Source: an uncultured Burkholderiales bacterium | Lineage (GTDB): Bacteria; Pseudomonadota; Gammaproteobacteria; Burkholderiales; Burkholderiaceae_C | Assembly: GCA_903838355.1 (NCBI GenBank) | Contig: CAILYC010000018.1 | Location: 1 to 64,000, forward strand | Direction: 5' to 3' | DNA: 64,000 nt | In this document: piece by piece, positions 56,986 to 64,000 of the stretch | Numbering within the stretch: the first letter of the stretch is position 1 | Layout of the letters: the number at the start of each line of letters is the position of its first letter | Program-made: the position numbers and the translations under genes | The notes under the pieces: generated by a model | Databases searched by the model: none | What the model was told of the DNA's origin: nothing | Seen by the model: only the letters and a program-made list of their open reading frames with translations

Positions 56986-59900
56986 TCAATAAACACCTTC
57001 CAAACGGTCTTCAAGCTCTTCGCTGGCGAGTTTGAGTTGCTCGAGCATCTCTTCAGTGGGTTTCCAATAATTGCGCTGTGATGCTTCAAGTAAGCGGTTG
57101 GTCAAGCGCATGGAGGCAGTGGGGTTGAGCTCGGCGAGACGCTGCCTCATCTGGGCATTGAGCACAAAGGTCTCGGTGATTTGTTTGTAAACCCAAGGTT
57201 GGACTTGGCCTGTGGTGGCTGACCAGCCCATTGTGTTGGTGAGGTGGACCTCAATTTGCCTCACCCCTTCAAAACCGTGCTTGAGCATGCCCTCGTACCA
57301 TTTTGGGTTCAAAATCCGCGTGCGTGTTTCGAGATCGACTTGATCCGACAGCGACCTCACTTTACCCTCGCCTCGGGTTTGGTCGCCTATGAAGACGGGC
57401 TTACTGATGCCGCCATTGGCTTGTTGAACCGCTTTGGTGATGCCACCCAAGGTATCAAAGTAGTTGTCAATGGTGGTGACACCGAGTTCTACAGAGTCGA
57501 GATTTTGGTAGGTGAGTTGCACATCGGCCAGGGCCGACTTCAAGATGCCCGCATTCTTCACGGCCATTCCATCGACCCCAAAAGCGAACCCTTTTCTTTG
57601 TGTATAGGTCTCGCCCAATTCGTTCTCATCGGACCAAGCACCACTCTCTATCAAGTTGTTCACATTGGCGCCATAGGCGCTGTCGGCGTTGCCAAAGACT
57701 CTGAGGGCTGCGGTGGGTAAATCACAGCCATGGGTTTGCATATAGGCCAAGGCGTGTTTTCTGACAAAGTTTTGCTCCAAGGGTTCATCGGCACTGGCGG
57801 CCAATAAAGCGGCTTCGGCCACCAGTTTGATTTGTAGCGGCATCAAGTCGCGGAAAATCCCCGACAGGGAAATGACCACATCAATCCTAGGGCGACCGAG
57901 TTCTTCCAGCGTCATCAGACTCGCACCCACCAAGCGGCCAAAGCTGTCAAAGCGCGGTTTTGCGCCGTAGAGTCTGAGCACCTGGGCGATTTGGGCGCCT
58001 TCGGTTTTTAAGTTGTCACTGCCCCACAGCACCATGGCAATTGACTCGGGCAAGGGTTGCCCATCTTCACAGAAACGCTTGAGCAGTTTCTCCGCTTGGA
58101 GGGCGCCATCCTTGACCGCATAGGCGCTTGGGATGCGAAACGGATCAAAGCCGTGGAGGTTTCTGCCGGTGGGCAAAATTTCCGGCTTGTGGATGATGTC
58201 TCCCCCTGGGGCGGGGCGGATGTACTTGGCGTCCAGGGCTCTCAAGATACCGTTGAGTTCAGCGTTCTCATTGAGCAGTTTGCTCGAACTCAGGAGCTTG
58301 TCGATCTTGGTGCGGTGAAGCTCGTCGTTGGGCAGTTGAGCGAGTTTCAACACTTGTTCTGCACTCGTGTTGCGTGCAATGGCCTGAACGGCCTCCAAGG
58401 GCAAGTCGCCATCAAAACTGGCTTCGGCCATGATTTTTAGAAATTCGAGCTTTTCCTCAGGCGTTGAGACTTGGCCCAAGACATGCAAGCCGTTCGGGAT
58501 GAGAGAGTACTCGAGTTCTAAAATCTTGCGCATGAGTTTTTGAATGTGTTCATCGACCAAGGCAAGGATTTGGGGTGTGAGGGCAGCGGCTTCATCGATC
58601 CAGAGCGGCTTTGGCGGCAACAAGTCCAATTCGGCGGCTTGCGATTGGACCATGAGAGCGAGTTCTTTTCTCTCTTGGAGTTGATCGATTTCAAGGGTTC
58701 TGTAGCGCTCAAGACCCTCTTTCAAATCGAGAAGCCCGGTGTAGAGTCCCGACTCGGTCATGGGCGGCGTCAAGTAGCTGATCAAGGCGGCTCCCGAGCG
58801 TCGCTTGGCGATGGCGCCTTCGGAAGGGTTGTTCGCCGCGTAAAGGTAGAAGTTGGGCATCTCGGCAATCAAACGATCAGGCCAACATTGGGCTGTTAAA
58901 CCGTTTTGCTTACCGGGCATGAACTCAAGGGCGCCATGGGTGCCAAAGTGAAGCACGGCATTGCTTTTGAAGTCTTCTCTGAGAAAGCGGTAAAACGCCG
59001 AGAAGGCATGGGTGGGTGCAAAGCCCTTTTCAAACAAGAGTCGCATGGGGTCACCCTCATAACCAAACGAGGGTTGAATGGCGATCAAAACATTGCCGTA
59101 TTGTTTACCCAATACAAAAATATGGGAGCCATTGTTGAGTTGTTTGCCAGGGGCCGCACCCCACTGGGCTTCAATTTCTTTGAGGTGTTTTTCACGCCGG
59201 ACATGGTCCTGGGTGGGGATGAGGGTGTGCACATTGGCGTCGGCACCGTATCTTTTGGCATTGCCATGCAAAATGTCTTGCTGCAGTTGCTCCACATCGC
59301 TTGGCATGTCGATGGCGTAGCCTTCGCTTTTGAGCTTCAATAGGACTTGGTAGACCGATTCAAACACCGCGAGGTAGGCGGCCGTGCCGATATTGCCCGC
59401 ATTCGGTGGGAAATTAAAGAGCACCACCGTGACTTTCTTGTTTTGCCGCTGGGTGCGTCGCAACTCTACGAGCTTGGCCACGCGCAGCGAGAGCATGGCC
59501 GTTCTCTCGGTGCAGGTGAACATGTCTTGTTCGACTTGATTTTTGGTGAAGGTGCATTCTTTGTGGCAGCCTTTGCAGGTCACGCCTTGTGCACCAGGTC
59601 GCCCCCCAAACACCATGGGTAACACCGCGCCATCGAGCTCAGGGATGGCGATCATGATGGTCGACTCAACCGGCAAGAGTCCGCGTTGCGAGTCGCCCCA
59701 TTGGTCAAGTGTTTGGAATTCCACAGGGTGCGCTGCAATGTAGGGGACATCGAGCGTGGCTAACATTTCTTCGGCTGCATGGGCGTCGTTGTAGGCCGGA
59801 CCGCCGACCAAGGAGAACCCAGTGAGTGAGATCACGGCATCGACCAAGACCTCGCCGTCTTTGATGAAAAATTCTTTGATGGCGGGTCTGGCATCAAGTC

Positions 59901-60783
59901 CAGCGGCAAACGCTGGGATGACTTGCAGGCCCTGGACCTCAAGGGCCGCAATCACTGCATCGTAGTGTTCAGTGTTGTTGGCAAGCAAGTAGGAGCGCAG
60001 CATCAAGACGCCCACACGGCCTTTGCTCTTGTCTTTGTTCACCACATTGGGCAAGACACTGGATTGGACTGCCAAGCGCGGCTTCATCCTCGGATGATAG
60101 ACACCCACTTCAGGATATTCAAACGGTGTCTCAAAGGTGAGTTTTGAAAAGAATGCACGGTTCTTTTCTTGCAAGCCCGTGCCATAACGCGAGGCCAAGT
60201 AGAGCACCATGTTGAGCATGTTTTCTTCTGAACCCCCAAGCCAGTACTGCAGGCACAGGAAGTAGGCCCGCATGTCTTGGGCAGTACCAGGAATGAAGCG
60301 CAGGAGTTTGGGGACACGCTTGAGCATCTTCATCTGACGCTCACCTGAGCTGCCATCTTTTTTGCTGGTGTCGCCTTTGAGTTTTTTGATAAAGGCCATC
60401 GGACCCGACGCGGGTTTGCCCATGTCGAATTTACCGATTTTGGTCAGTTTCACCACCTCAGCGGCCGAGATGGCACAGACCATCGCGTCGCACTGCTCAC
60501 GCCGGGCTTTGAGGTCGTCGATGATTGGCAAATATTGGTCTTCTATAAACAACATACCGACAAAGATAATATCGGATTGATGAATGTCTTGTTTGAGTTT
60601 GTCCAAGACTCGGGGGTCTTTGGTGTATTCTGTGGCCGAGTAAATTTTTAAGCTGATAGAGGGGGCTATCTTTTTCAAAGACTCGATGCTTCGTTTCACG
60701 GCACTGTTCAAATGCGTGTCCATGGTCACGAGCAAGACTCTCAAGGCAGGAGTCTTCAAATGCAGTGATTCTTGATGATTCAT
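56986..60783 (-). CDS. bchH: Magnesium chelatase subunit H
   Basis: The 1265-aa porphyrin-binding catalytic subunit of Mg chelatase, full length. Landmarks include RVLLVTMDTHLNSAVKRSIE at the N-terminus, PFGGRPGAQ-type GVTCKGCHKECTFTK, HFGTHGALEFMPGKQNGLTA and TTIDNYFDTLGGITKAVQQ. The track begins at a TTG two codons before the ATG at 60783, which I use. It heads the bchH-I-D unit and has two PpsR-type sites at 60825-60868. Confidence 0.97.
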   Translation of the reverse strand: MNHQESLHLKTPALRVLLVTMDTHLNSAVKRSIESLKKIAPSISLKIYSATEYTKDPRVLDKLKQDIHQSDIIFVGMLFIEDQYLPIIDDLKARREQCDAMVCAISAAEVVKLTKIGKFDMGKPASGPMAFIKKLKGDTSKKDGSSGERQMKMLKRVPKLLRFIPGTAQDMRAYFLCLQYWLGGSEENMLNMVLYLASRYGTGLQEKNRAFFSKLTFETPFEYPEVGVYHPRMKPRLAVQSSVLPNVVNKDKSKGRVGVLMLRSYLLANNTEHYDAVIAALEVQGLQVIPAFAAGLDARPAIKEFFIKDGEVLVDAVISLTGFSLVGGPAYNDAHAAEEMLATLDVPYIAAHPVEFQTLDQWGDSQRGLLPVESTIMIAIPELDGAVLPMVFGGRPGAQGVTCKGCHKECTFTKNQVEQDMFTCTERTAMLSLRVAKLVELRRTQRQNKKVTVVLFNFPPNAGNIGTAAYLAVFESVYQVLLKLKSEGYAIDMPSDVEQLQQDILHGNAKRYGADANVHTLIPTQDHVRREKHLKEIEAQWGAAPGKQLNNGSHIFVLGKQYGNVLIAIQPSFGYEGDPMRLLFEKGFAPTHAFSAFYRFLREDFKSNAVLHFGTHGALEFMPGKQNGLTAQCWPDRLIAEMPNFYLYAANNPSEGAIAKRRSGAALISYLTPPMTESGLYTGLLDLKEGLERYRTLEIDQLQERKELALMVQSQAAELDLLPPKPLWIDEAAALTPQILALVDEHIQKLMRKILELEYSLIPNGLHVLGQVSTPEEKLEFLKIMAEASFDGDLPLEAVQAIARNTSAEQVLKLAQLPNDELHRTKIDKLLSSSKLLNENAELNGILRALDAKYIRPAPGGDIIHKPEILPTGRNLHGFDPFRIPSAYAVKDGALQAEKLLKRFCEDGQPLPESIAMVLWGSDNLKTEGAQIAQVLRLYGAKPRFDSFGRLVGASLMTLEELGRPRIDVVISLSGIFRDLMPLQIKLVAEAALLAASADEPLEQNFVRKHALAYMQTHGCDLPTAALRVFGNADSAYGANVNNLIESGAWSDENELGETYTQRKGFAFGVDGMAVKNAGILKSALADVQLTYQNLDSVELGVTTIDNYFDTLGGITKAVQQANGGISKPVFIGDQTRGEGKVRSLSDQVDLETRTRILNPKWYEGMLKHGFEGVRQIEVHLTNTMGWSATTGQVQPWVYKQITETFVLNAQMRQRLAELNPTASMRLTNRLLEASQRNYWKPTEEMLEQLKLASEELEDRLEGVY

Positions 60784-60824
60784 TTGCAAAGCCGTTTTGT
60801 TTTAAGAATAAAATGAACACAAAC

Positions 60825-60868
60825 TGTAAACATATGTTGACATTAGAATATGTCGGCCTCATTTTACT
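60825..60868. promoter_or_regulatory. Paired PpsR/CrtJ-type sites upstream of bchH
   Basis: TGTAAACATATGTTGACA (60825-60842) is an exact TGT-N12-ACA. After exactly 8 bp comes TGTCGGCCTCATTTTACT (60851-60868), one base off consensus. This is the arrangement known for cooperative CrtJ binding. The region is shared with the divergent hydrolase gene at 61079. Confidence 0.7.
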
Positions 60869-61078
60869 TACAGGGAAAACCCTAGGCAACTTTGTTTTTT
60901 TGTATCTTTTTTGAATCCCCTTGGGATGAGGTTTTTCCGTCCTTCAGATAAGATTGAGGGAGAGCTTTCAAGCTCGACTTCTGCGTCTTGTGCTGTCAGT
61001 GGATTGGACTTGCTTGAATAGGACGAGCTACACGAAGCTTGGGTCAAGGTTGGTGCTGTGTTGACGTCGGGGGGGTGA

Positions 61079-61999
61079 ATGCAAAAGATTTTAGGGTGGG
61101 GTTGCTTGATTTTTTTGGGTTTGCTTTTTATGATATTTTTTACCCCCGATCTCAATCGCCATGACTTGGAGGCGACTTACGCCCAGGCGCCGAGTCAATT
61201 CATCGAGGTCAAGGGTTTGAGGGTTCATTACCGTGACACTGGGGATAAAAACAGATCCACTATCGTCTTGCTGCACGGTTTTGGTTCAAGCCTGCACACT
61301 TGGGACGCTTGGTCGGGCGTTCTTGAAAAGAACCACCGAGTGGTTCGTCTGGATTTGGCGGGATTTGGTCTCACCGGGGAGAGTCCAGACCACAATTACA
61401 GCGACGCGGCCGATACCGAGCGTTTGTCGGAATTTTTAAACGCATTGGGTGTGTCTGACTGCATTTTGCTGGGGCATTCCATGGGTGGGCGAATTGCTTG
61501 GAACTTTGCCAGCACCTATCCCGAGCGCATTCGCCGCCTGGTGCTCATGGCCCCAGACGGTTTTCCGGTGTCTGGTCAAAAACTGGGTGAAAAGCCCTAT
61601 GACTTTGGTCGGCTCGCTGACCTGATCCAAGTCGTCATGCCCAAGTTTCTGGTCAAAAAAAGCTTGGAGCCAGCTTTTTTCAATGCTGAGAAGGTCTCGG
61701 ACGGCTTGCTCAATCGTTATTACGATTTGCTCAGAGCTCCCACGGTTCGGCGCGCCATTTTGGACCGTATGCGCCAAACAGTGAACTCCGACCCCGTCGC
61801 GCGACTTCACCGCATCACTGCGCCCACGCTCTTACTCTGGGGTGAGAACGACCCGATGATCCCCAGCAGCAACAGTGTGGATTATCAAAAGGCGTTGAGC
61901 CATTCGCAAACGGTGATTTTGCCCAAAGCGAGCCATTTGTTGCAAGAAGAAAATCCCCAATTGGGGCTTGCTCGTGTTTTAGAATTCATCAATCCTTGA
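61079..61999 (+). CDS. Membrane-anchored alpha/beta hydrolase
   Basis: A 306-aa protein with an N-terminal TM helix (GWGCLIFLGLLFMIFF), then a complete alpha/beta-hydrolase domain: VLLHGFGSSLHTWDAWS, nucleophile elbow LLGHSMGGRIAWNFAS, acid in GENDPMIPSS, histidine in KASHLLQEE. Many PGCs carry a hydrolase, BchO, beside bchD; none is there, and this divergent neighbour of bchH could fill that role (inference only). The ATG at 61079 follows a G-rich stretch. Confidence 0.85.
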   Translation: MQKILGWGCLIFLGLLFMIFFTPDLNRHDLEATYAQAPSQFIEVKGLRVHYRDTGDKNRSTIVLLHGFGSSLHTWDAWSGVLEKNHRVVRLDLAGFGLTGESPDHNYSDAADTERLSEFLNALGVSDCILLGHSMGGRIAWNFASTYPERIRRLVLMAPDGFPVSGQKLGEKPYDFGRLADLIQVVMPKFLVKKSLEPAFFNAEKVSDGLLNRYYDLLRAPTVRRAILDRMRQTVNSDPVARLHRITAPTLLLWGENDPMIPSSNSVDYQKALSHSQTVILPKASHLLQEENPQLGLARVLEFINP

Positions 62000-62069
62000 G
62001 CGCATCGTGGCCCCCCATATCAAGGCCTCTTGAACACTCAACCGTTTTCCAATCCAAGAGACCCTTGAC

Positions 62070-62552
62070 ATGAAATTTCTACAGCGTTGGCAGTCCTTGA
62101 TCATTGCATGCCTATTGAGCGTTGGTTTTGCATTGGGGGGAGCTTTGCTCACCAACTTGGACAGTTGGTACTTCAATTTGAACCAGCCCAGTTGGAAGCC
62201 ACCGGATGCGGCATTTGGATTGATTTGGAGTTTGATTTTTTCGTTTTGCGCCGCTGCCGGCTGGTTGTCATGGAACTCGGCGAAGCTGCAAAAAAATAAA
62301 TATATTTATCTCTCCCTGTATCTGATCAATGGGGCCCTTAATGAAGTCTGGAGTTTCTTGTATTTCCAGATGCATCGCCCGGATTGGTCACTGTGGGAGT
62401 GCAGTCTTTTGGGGCTCTCAATTGTCGCTTTGATGATCACTCAATGGAAAGACTCCAAGTTGGCCTCCTTGTTGGTGGTGCCCTATTTGATCTGGGTCTG
62501 CATTGCCGCTGAATTGAACTGGCAAACAGTGGTGCTCAACGGTTTTTTGTAA
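62070..62552 (+). CDS. tspO: TspO/MBR-family membrane protein (CrtK)
   Basis: A 160-aa, five-helix tryptophan-rich sensor protein. WYFNLNQPSWKPPDAAFGLI and LINGALNEVWSFLYFQMHRP are the family signatures. TspO binds tetrapyrroles, and in Rhodobacter it dampens photosynthesis gene expression in response to oxygen. A location at the end of the PGC is usual. It lies 70 bp after the hydrolase, same strand. Confidence 0.94.
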   Translation: MKFLQRWQSLIIACLLSVGFALGGALLTNLDSWYFNLNQPSWKPPDAAFGLIWSLIFSFCAAAGWLSWNSAKLQKNKYIYLSLYLINGALNEVWSFLYFQMHRPDWSLWECSLLGLSIVALMITQWKDSKLASLLVVPYLIWVCIAAELNWQTVVLNGFL

Positions 62553-62587
62553 TCGGGTTTTGCTCGGTCTCTAGCGAGCTTGAGCGA

Positions 62588-62716
62588 TCAAATCATGCTG
62601 ATCAGATAAGCGAGCGTGAAAAAACCGCAAAAGGCCACAAACAAAGCGCTCACAAAGATCAGTGCTTTGTTGTCCACAAATTTTCTAACTTTATTCAGTG
62701 TCATGAGTGAGTTCAT
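62588..62716 (-). CDS. Small single-TM protein (42 aa), unrecognised
   Basis: MNSLMTLNKVRKFVDNKALI leads into one hydrophobic helix ending FTLAYLISMI. The ATG at 62716 has AAAGGA upstream; the track ORF from 62800 is longer. No known family. It is on the same strand as pucC, downstream of it, and converges on tspO. An antenna-associated peptide is possible but unproven. Confidence 0.55.
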   Translation of the reverse strand: MNSLMTLNKVRKFVDNKALIFVSALFVAFCGFFTLAYLISMI

Positions 62717-62803
62717 TTGAGGTCCTTTGAATTGTCGTGATTGGCTGAGAGGCTTGGTCAAGGTTCGTGGTGAACGATCGTTTTCGAAAAAGGGGAGCAA
62801 GCA

Positions 62804-63167
62804 ATGTTGAAGAAAATTTTATGTTTGCGCTGGCCTTTGTGGCCATTCTTTTTGCGGTTTACAAGTTGAGTGTCCTTGTCGGATTGCCTCTATACCCTTA
62901 TGGCTGGTCTTATTCTTGATCCCCATCTTGGGGCTCATTCCTGTGTACCAATACTTCGAGCAAAAACAAATCAGTGGCTACAAGTCCATCTTTTATCGAC
63001 TGGGCTCTACACTCAAGAGCAAATCAATTCAATGACCCCAAAAGAGGTAGAAATGAATTGGCTAAATAGCCGCAACAACTTCTGACCGCCACCTCTACAA
63101 ACTAGCGAAGTGGTCCACCCAGGAGACACAGAAGTGTGCGCGTCTTTACTTGATTTGTCCGGGGTAA
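62804..63167 (+). pseudogene. Probable frameshifted small membrane-protein gene
   Basis: A start with good RBS (AGGGGAGCAAGCA-ATG) is followed by protein-like segments in changing frames: FALAFVAILFAVYKLSVLVG, then LWLVLFLIPILGLIPVYQYF with EQKQISGYKSIFYRL, then LYTQEQINSMTPKEVEMNWL, then DRHLYKLAKW to a stop at 63165. Read together they look like one ~110-aa protein with one or two TM helices and three or four frameshifts. Decay is the simplest explanation; chance or sequencing error cannot be excluded. No family recognised. Confidence 0.4.
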
Positions 63168-63259
63168 TCTCTGCGCAAATTGCTGCGGTGAAATTGATTG
63201 AAAATCCAAAACAAGCAAGCCACGACCCACATAATAAAGAGCAACGTTGTAGTGTGCAT
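63146..63259 (-). CDS. Small single-TM peptide (37 aa) downstream of pucC, unrecognised
   Basis: Too short for the ORF track. It translates as MHTTTLLFIMWVVACLFWIF followed by NQFHRSNLRRDYPGQIK: one TM helix rich in aromatics and a basic cytoplasmic-type tail. AAAGGAAAAG lies just before the ATG, and it begins 61 bp after the pucC stop on the same strand. Size and layout resemble accessory antenna peptides, but I recognise no family. It overlaps the end of the plus-strand pseudogene by 22 bp. Confidence 0.55.
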   Translation of the reverse strand: MHTTTLLFIMWVVACLFWIFNQFHRSNLRRDYPGQIK

Positions 63260-63319
63260 TTCTTTTCCTTTAATAAAGTGACACAAATGATTATCGCAAA
63301 ATTTTAAAAAAAACTAGGC

Positions 63320-64000
63320 TCACCCCGTTCGAGGCCATTTTTTCATGAGTGGCACCATGGTGATCATGGTGATGGCCAGCATCGCAATTTCAATAGAATA
63401 GACCATATCATAGCCAAAGGGTGCTTGATAATGCGAATCTAACAAGTCTCTGATCACCCCTCCAGCGGCAATGGCCACCCCTGCCGCCGTGGCTTGAACG
63501 GCGCCCCAAGCACCAAGCGCCAAGCCGCTTTGACCAGGAGGTGCGAGGTTCATGGTTGCCGTGAGCGTGCCGTGTCCAAACAGACCTCCACCAAAGCCAA
63601 TGGCACAGATGCCAATGGCAAACATCAAGGTCGATCCCACCGTGGCAGAAAAAATGACTGCCAAGAAAGCAGGAATGCCACAAAAGGCGCCAATGCTGGC
63701 CATGCGAAACGGATCAAATCCTTTGCTGAGGACGTTGGACGCCAGTGAAAAGCCAAACAGTCCCCCCAAGGCCAAGGTGGCGGTGAGGGCTGTGGTGGCG
63801 CCCACGCTCAAGTGCAGAATCTCTCCACCATAGGGCTCTAGTAAAATGTCCTCCATGCTGAAAGCCATGGTTCCCAAGCCCACGGCAACCAAGCGCCGAA
63901 TGGCTTGGCCACCCTGACAAAACCGCGTCCATGATTCTTGAAAAGTTTCACCCTTGGGCCGTTGACTCAAAGGCACACGAACTCGGCTTTCTTGTTTCCA
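63320..64000 (-). CDS. pucC: PucC-type LH assembly protein (C-terminal part, runs off window)
   Basis: The frame is open through the right edge, so the gene is cut by the window; about 226 C-terminal residues are visible. SMEDILLEPYGGEILHLSVG, GFGGGLFGHGTLTATMNLAP and GAWGAVQATAAGVAIAAGG identify the PucC/LhaA/Bch2 family. It is the third member here. pucC normally sits with pucBA (LH2), so LH2 genes may lie just beyond 64000; LhaA-like function is the alternative. Confidence 0.88.
   Translation of the reverse strand, partial: WKQESRVRVPLSQRPKGETFQESWTRFCQGGQAIRRLVAVGLGTMAFSMEDILLEPYGGEILHLSVGATTALTATLALGGLFGFSLASNVLSKGFDPFRMASIGAFCGIPAFLAVIFSATVGSTLMFAIGICAIGFGGGLFGHGTLTATMNLAPPGQSGLALGAWGAVQATAAGVAIAAGGVIRDLLDSHYQAPFGYDMVYSIEIAMLAITMITMVPLMKKWPRTG

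Noticed and set aside
62870-63085. 71-aa ORF taken as an intact gene
   Set aside because: It starts at a TTG inside hydrophobic sequence that reads better in another frame; only its C-terminal third looks protein-like, fitting a frameshifted gene.
63110-63307. 65-aa plus-strand ORF
   Set aside because: Antisense to the better supported 37-aa peptide and lacks motifs or an RBS.

Overview
The window is a nearly complete photosynthesis gene cluster (PGC) of a purple bacterium, with a catabolic/transport segment on its left. The likely source is a betaproteobacterium of the Burkholderiales, perhaps a freshwater Comamonadaceae-type aerobic anoxygenic phototroph. This is inferred from type-II reaction centre genes with a tetraheme pufC, spheroidene-series carotenoid genes (crtA, C, D, F), the oxygen-dependent cyclase acsF with no bchE in view, a C5-pathway hemA, bciB as 8-vinyl reductase, and four Bug/TctC-type binding proteins, a family expanded in Burkholderiales. 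No 16S or other taxonomic marker is present.

Left flank (1-15.3 kb): nested IS66/IS3 remnants; a minus-strand trio (hydrolase, secreted hypothetical, cupin); a Bug protein with an FAD oxidoreductase; a second Bug protein; a DnaQ-exonuclease/GIY-YIG (UvrC/Cho-like) fusion; and a minus-strand catabolic-looking cluster (two DapA-superfamily aldolases, Bug, a dehydrogenase-GST fusion, Bug, cyclase-type hydrolase).

PGC (15.3-64 kb): hemA diverges from crtE-crtF-bchCXYZ-pufB-orf74-pufA-pufLMC-crtA-crtD-crtC (+). A minus-strand superoperon bchF-N-B-L-M-lhaA-puhA-B-C-acsF-puhE-crtI-crtB converges on it. Next come ppaA and ppsR (+), bciB (-) divergent from bchG-MFS-bchP (+), then bchH-bchI-bchD (-). 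A membrane-anchored hydrolase and tspO (+) follow, then small membrane-peptide ORFs and the 3' part of pucC (-) at the edge.

Together these genes make bacteriochlorophyll a from glutamyl-tRNA-derived ALA (hemA) through Mg chelation (bchHID), methylation (bchM), ring closure (acsF), reduction (bchNBL, bchXYZ, bciB), side-chain steps (bchF, bchC) and esterification (bchG, bchP). They also make spheroidene-type carotenoids and the RC-LH1 polypeptides with their assembly factors. Repeated TGT-N12-ACA/G motifs, all but one carrying TTGAC(A/G), lie before hemA/crtE, bchC, bchF/ppaA, ppsR, bciB/bchG and bchH. They outline a PpsR regulon; two promoters carry pairs with the 8-bp spacing known for cooperative CrtJ/PpsR binding.

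Most unusual points: an unrecognised 74-aa single-TM protein, with its own strong RBS, between pufB and pufA; a crtC reading frame that can only start about 310 nt inside crtD; a repeat-built ORF bridging bchI and bchD by stop/start overlap; a DapA-family protein lacking the Schiff-base lysine next to an intact paralogue; a dehydrogenase-GST fusion; and tiny single-TM peptide ORFs downstream of pucC.
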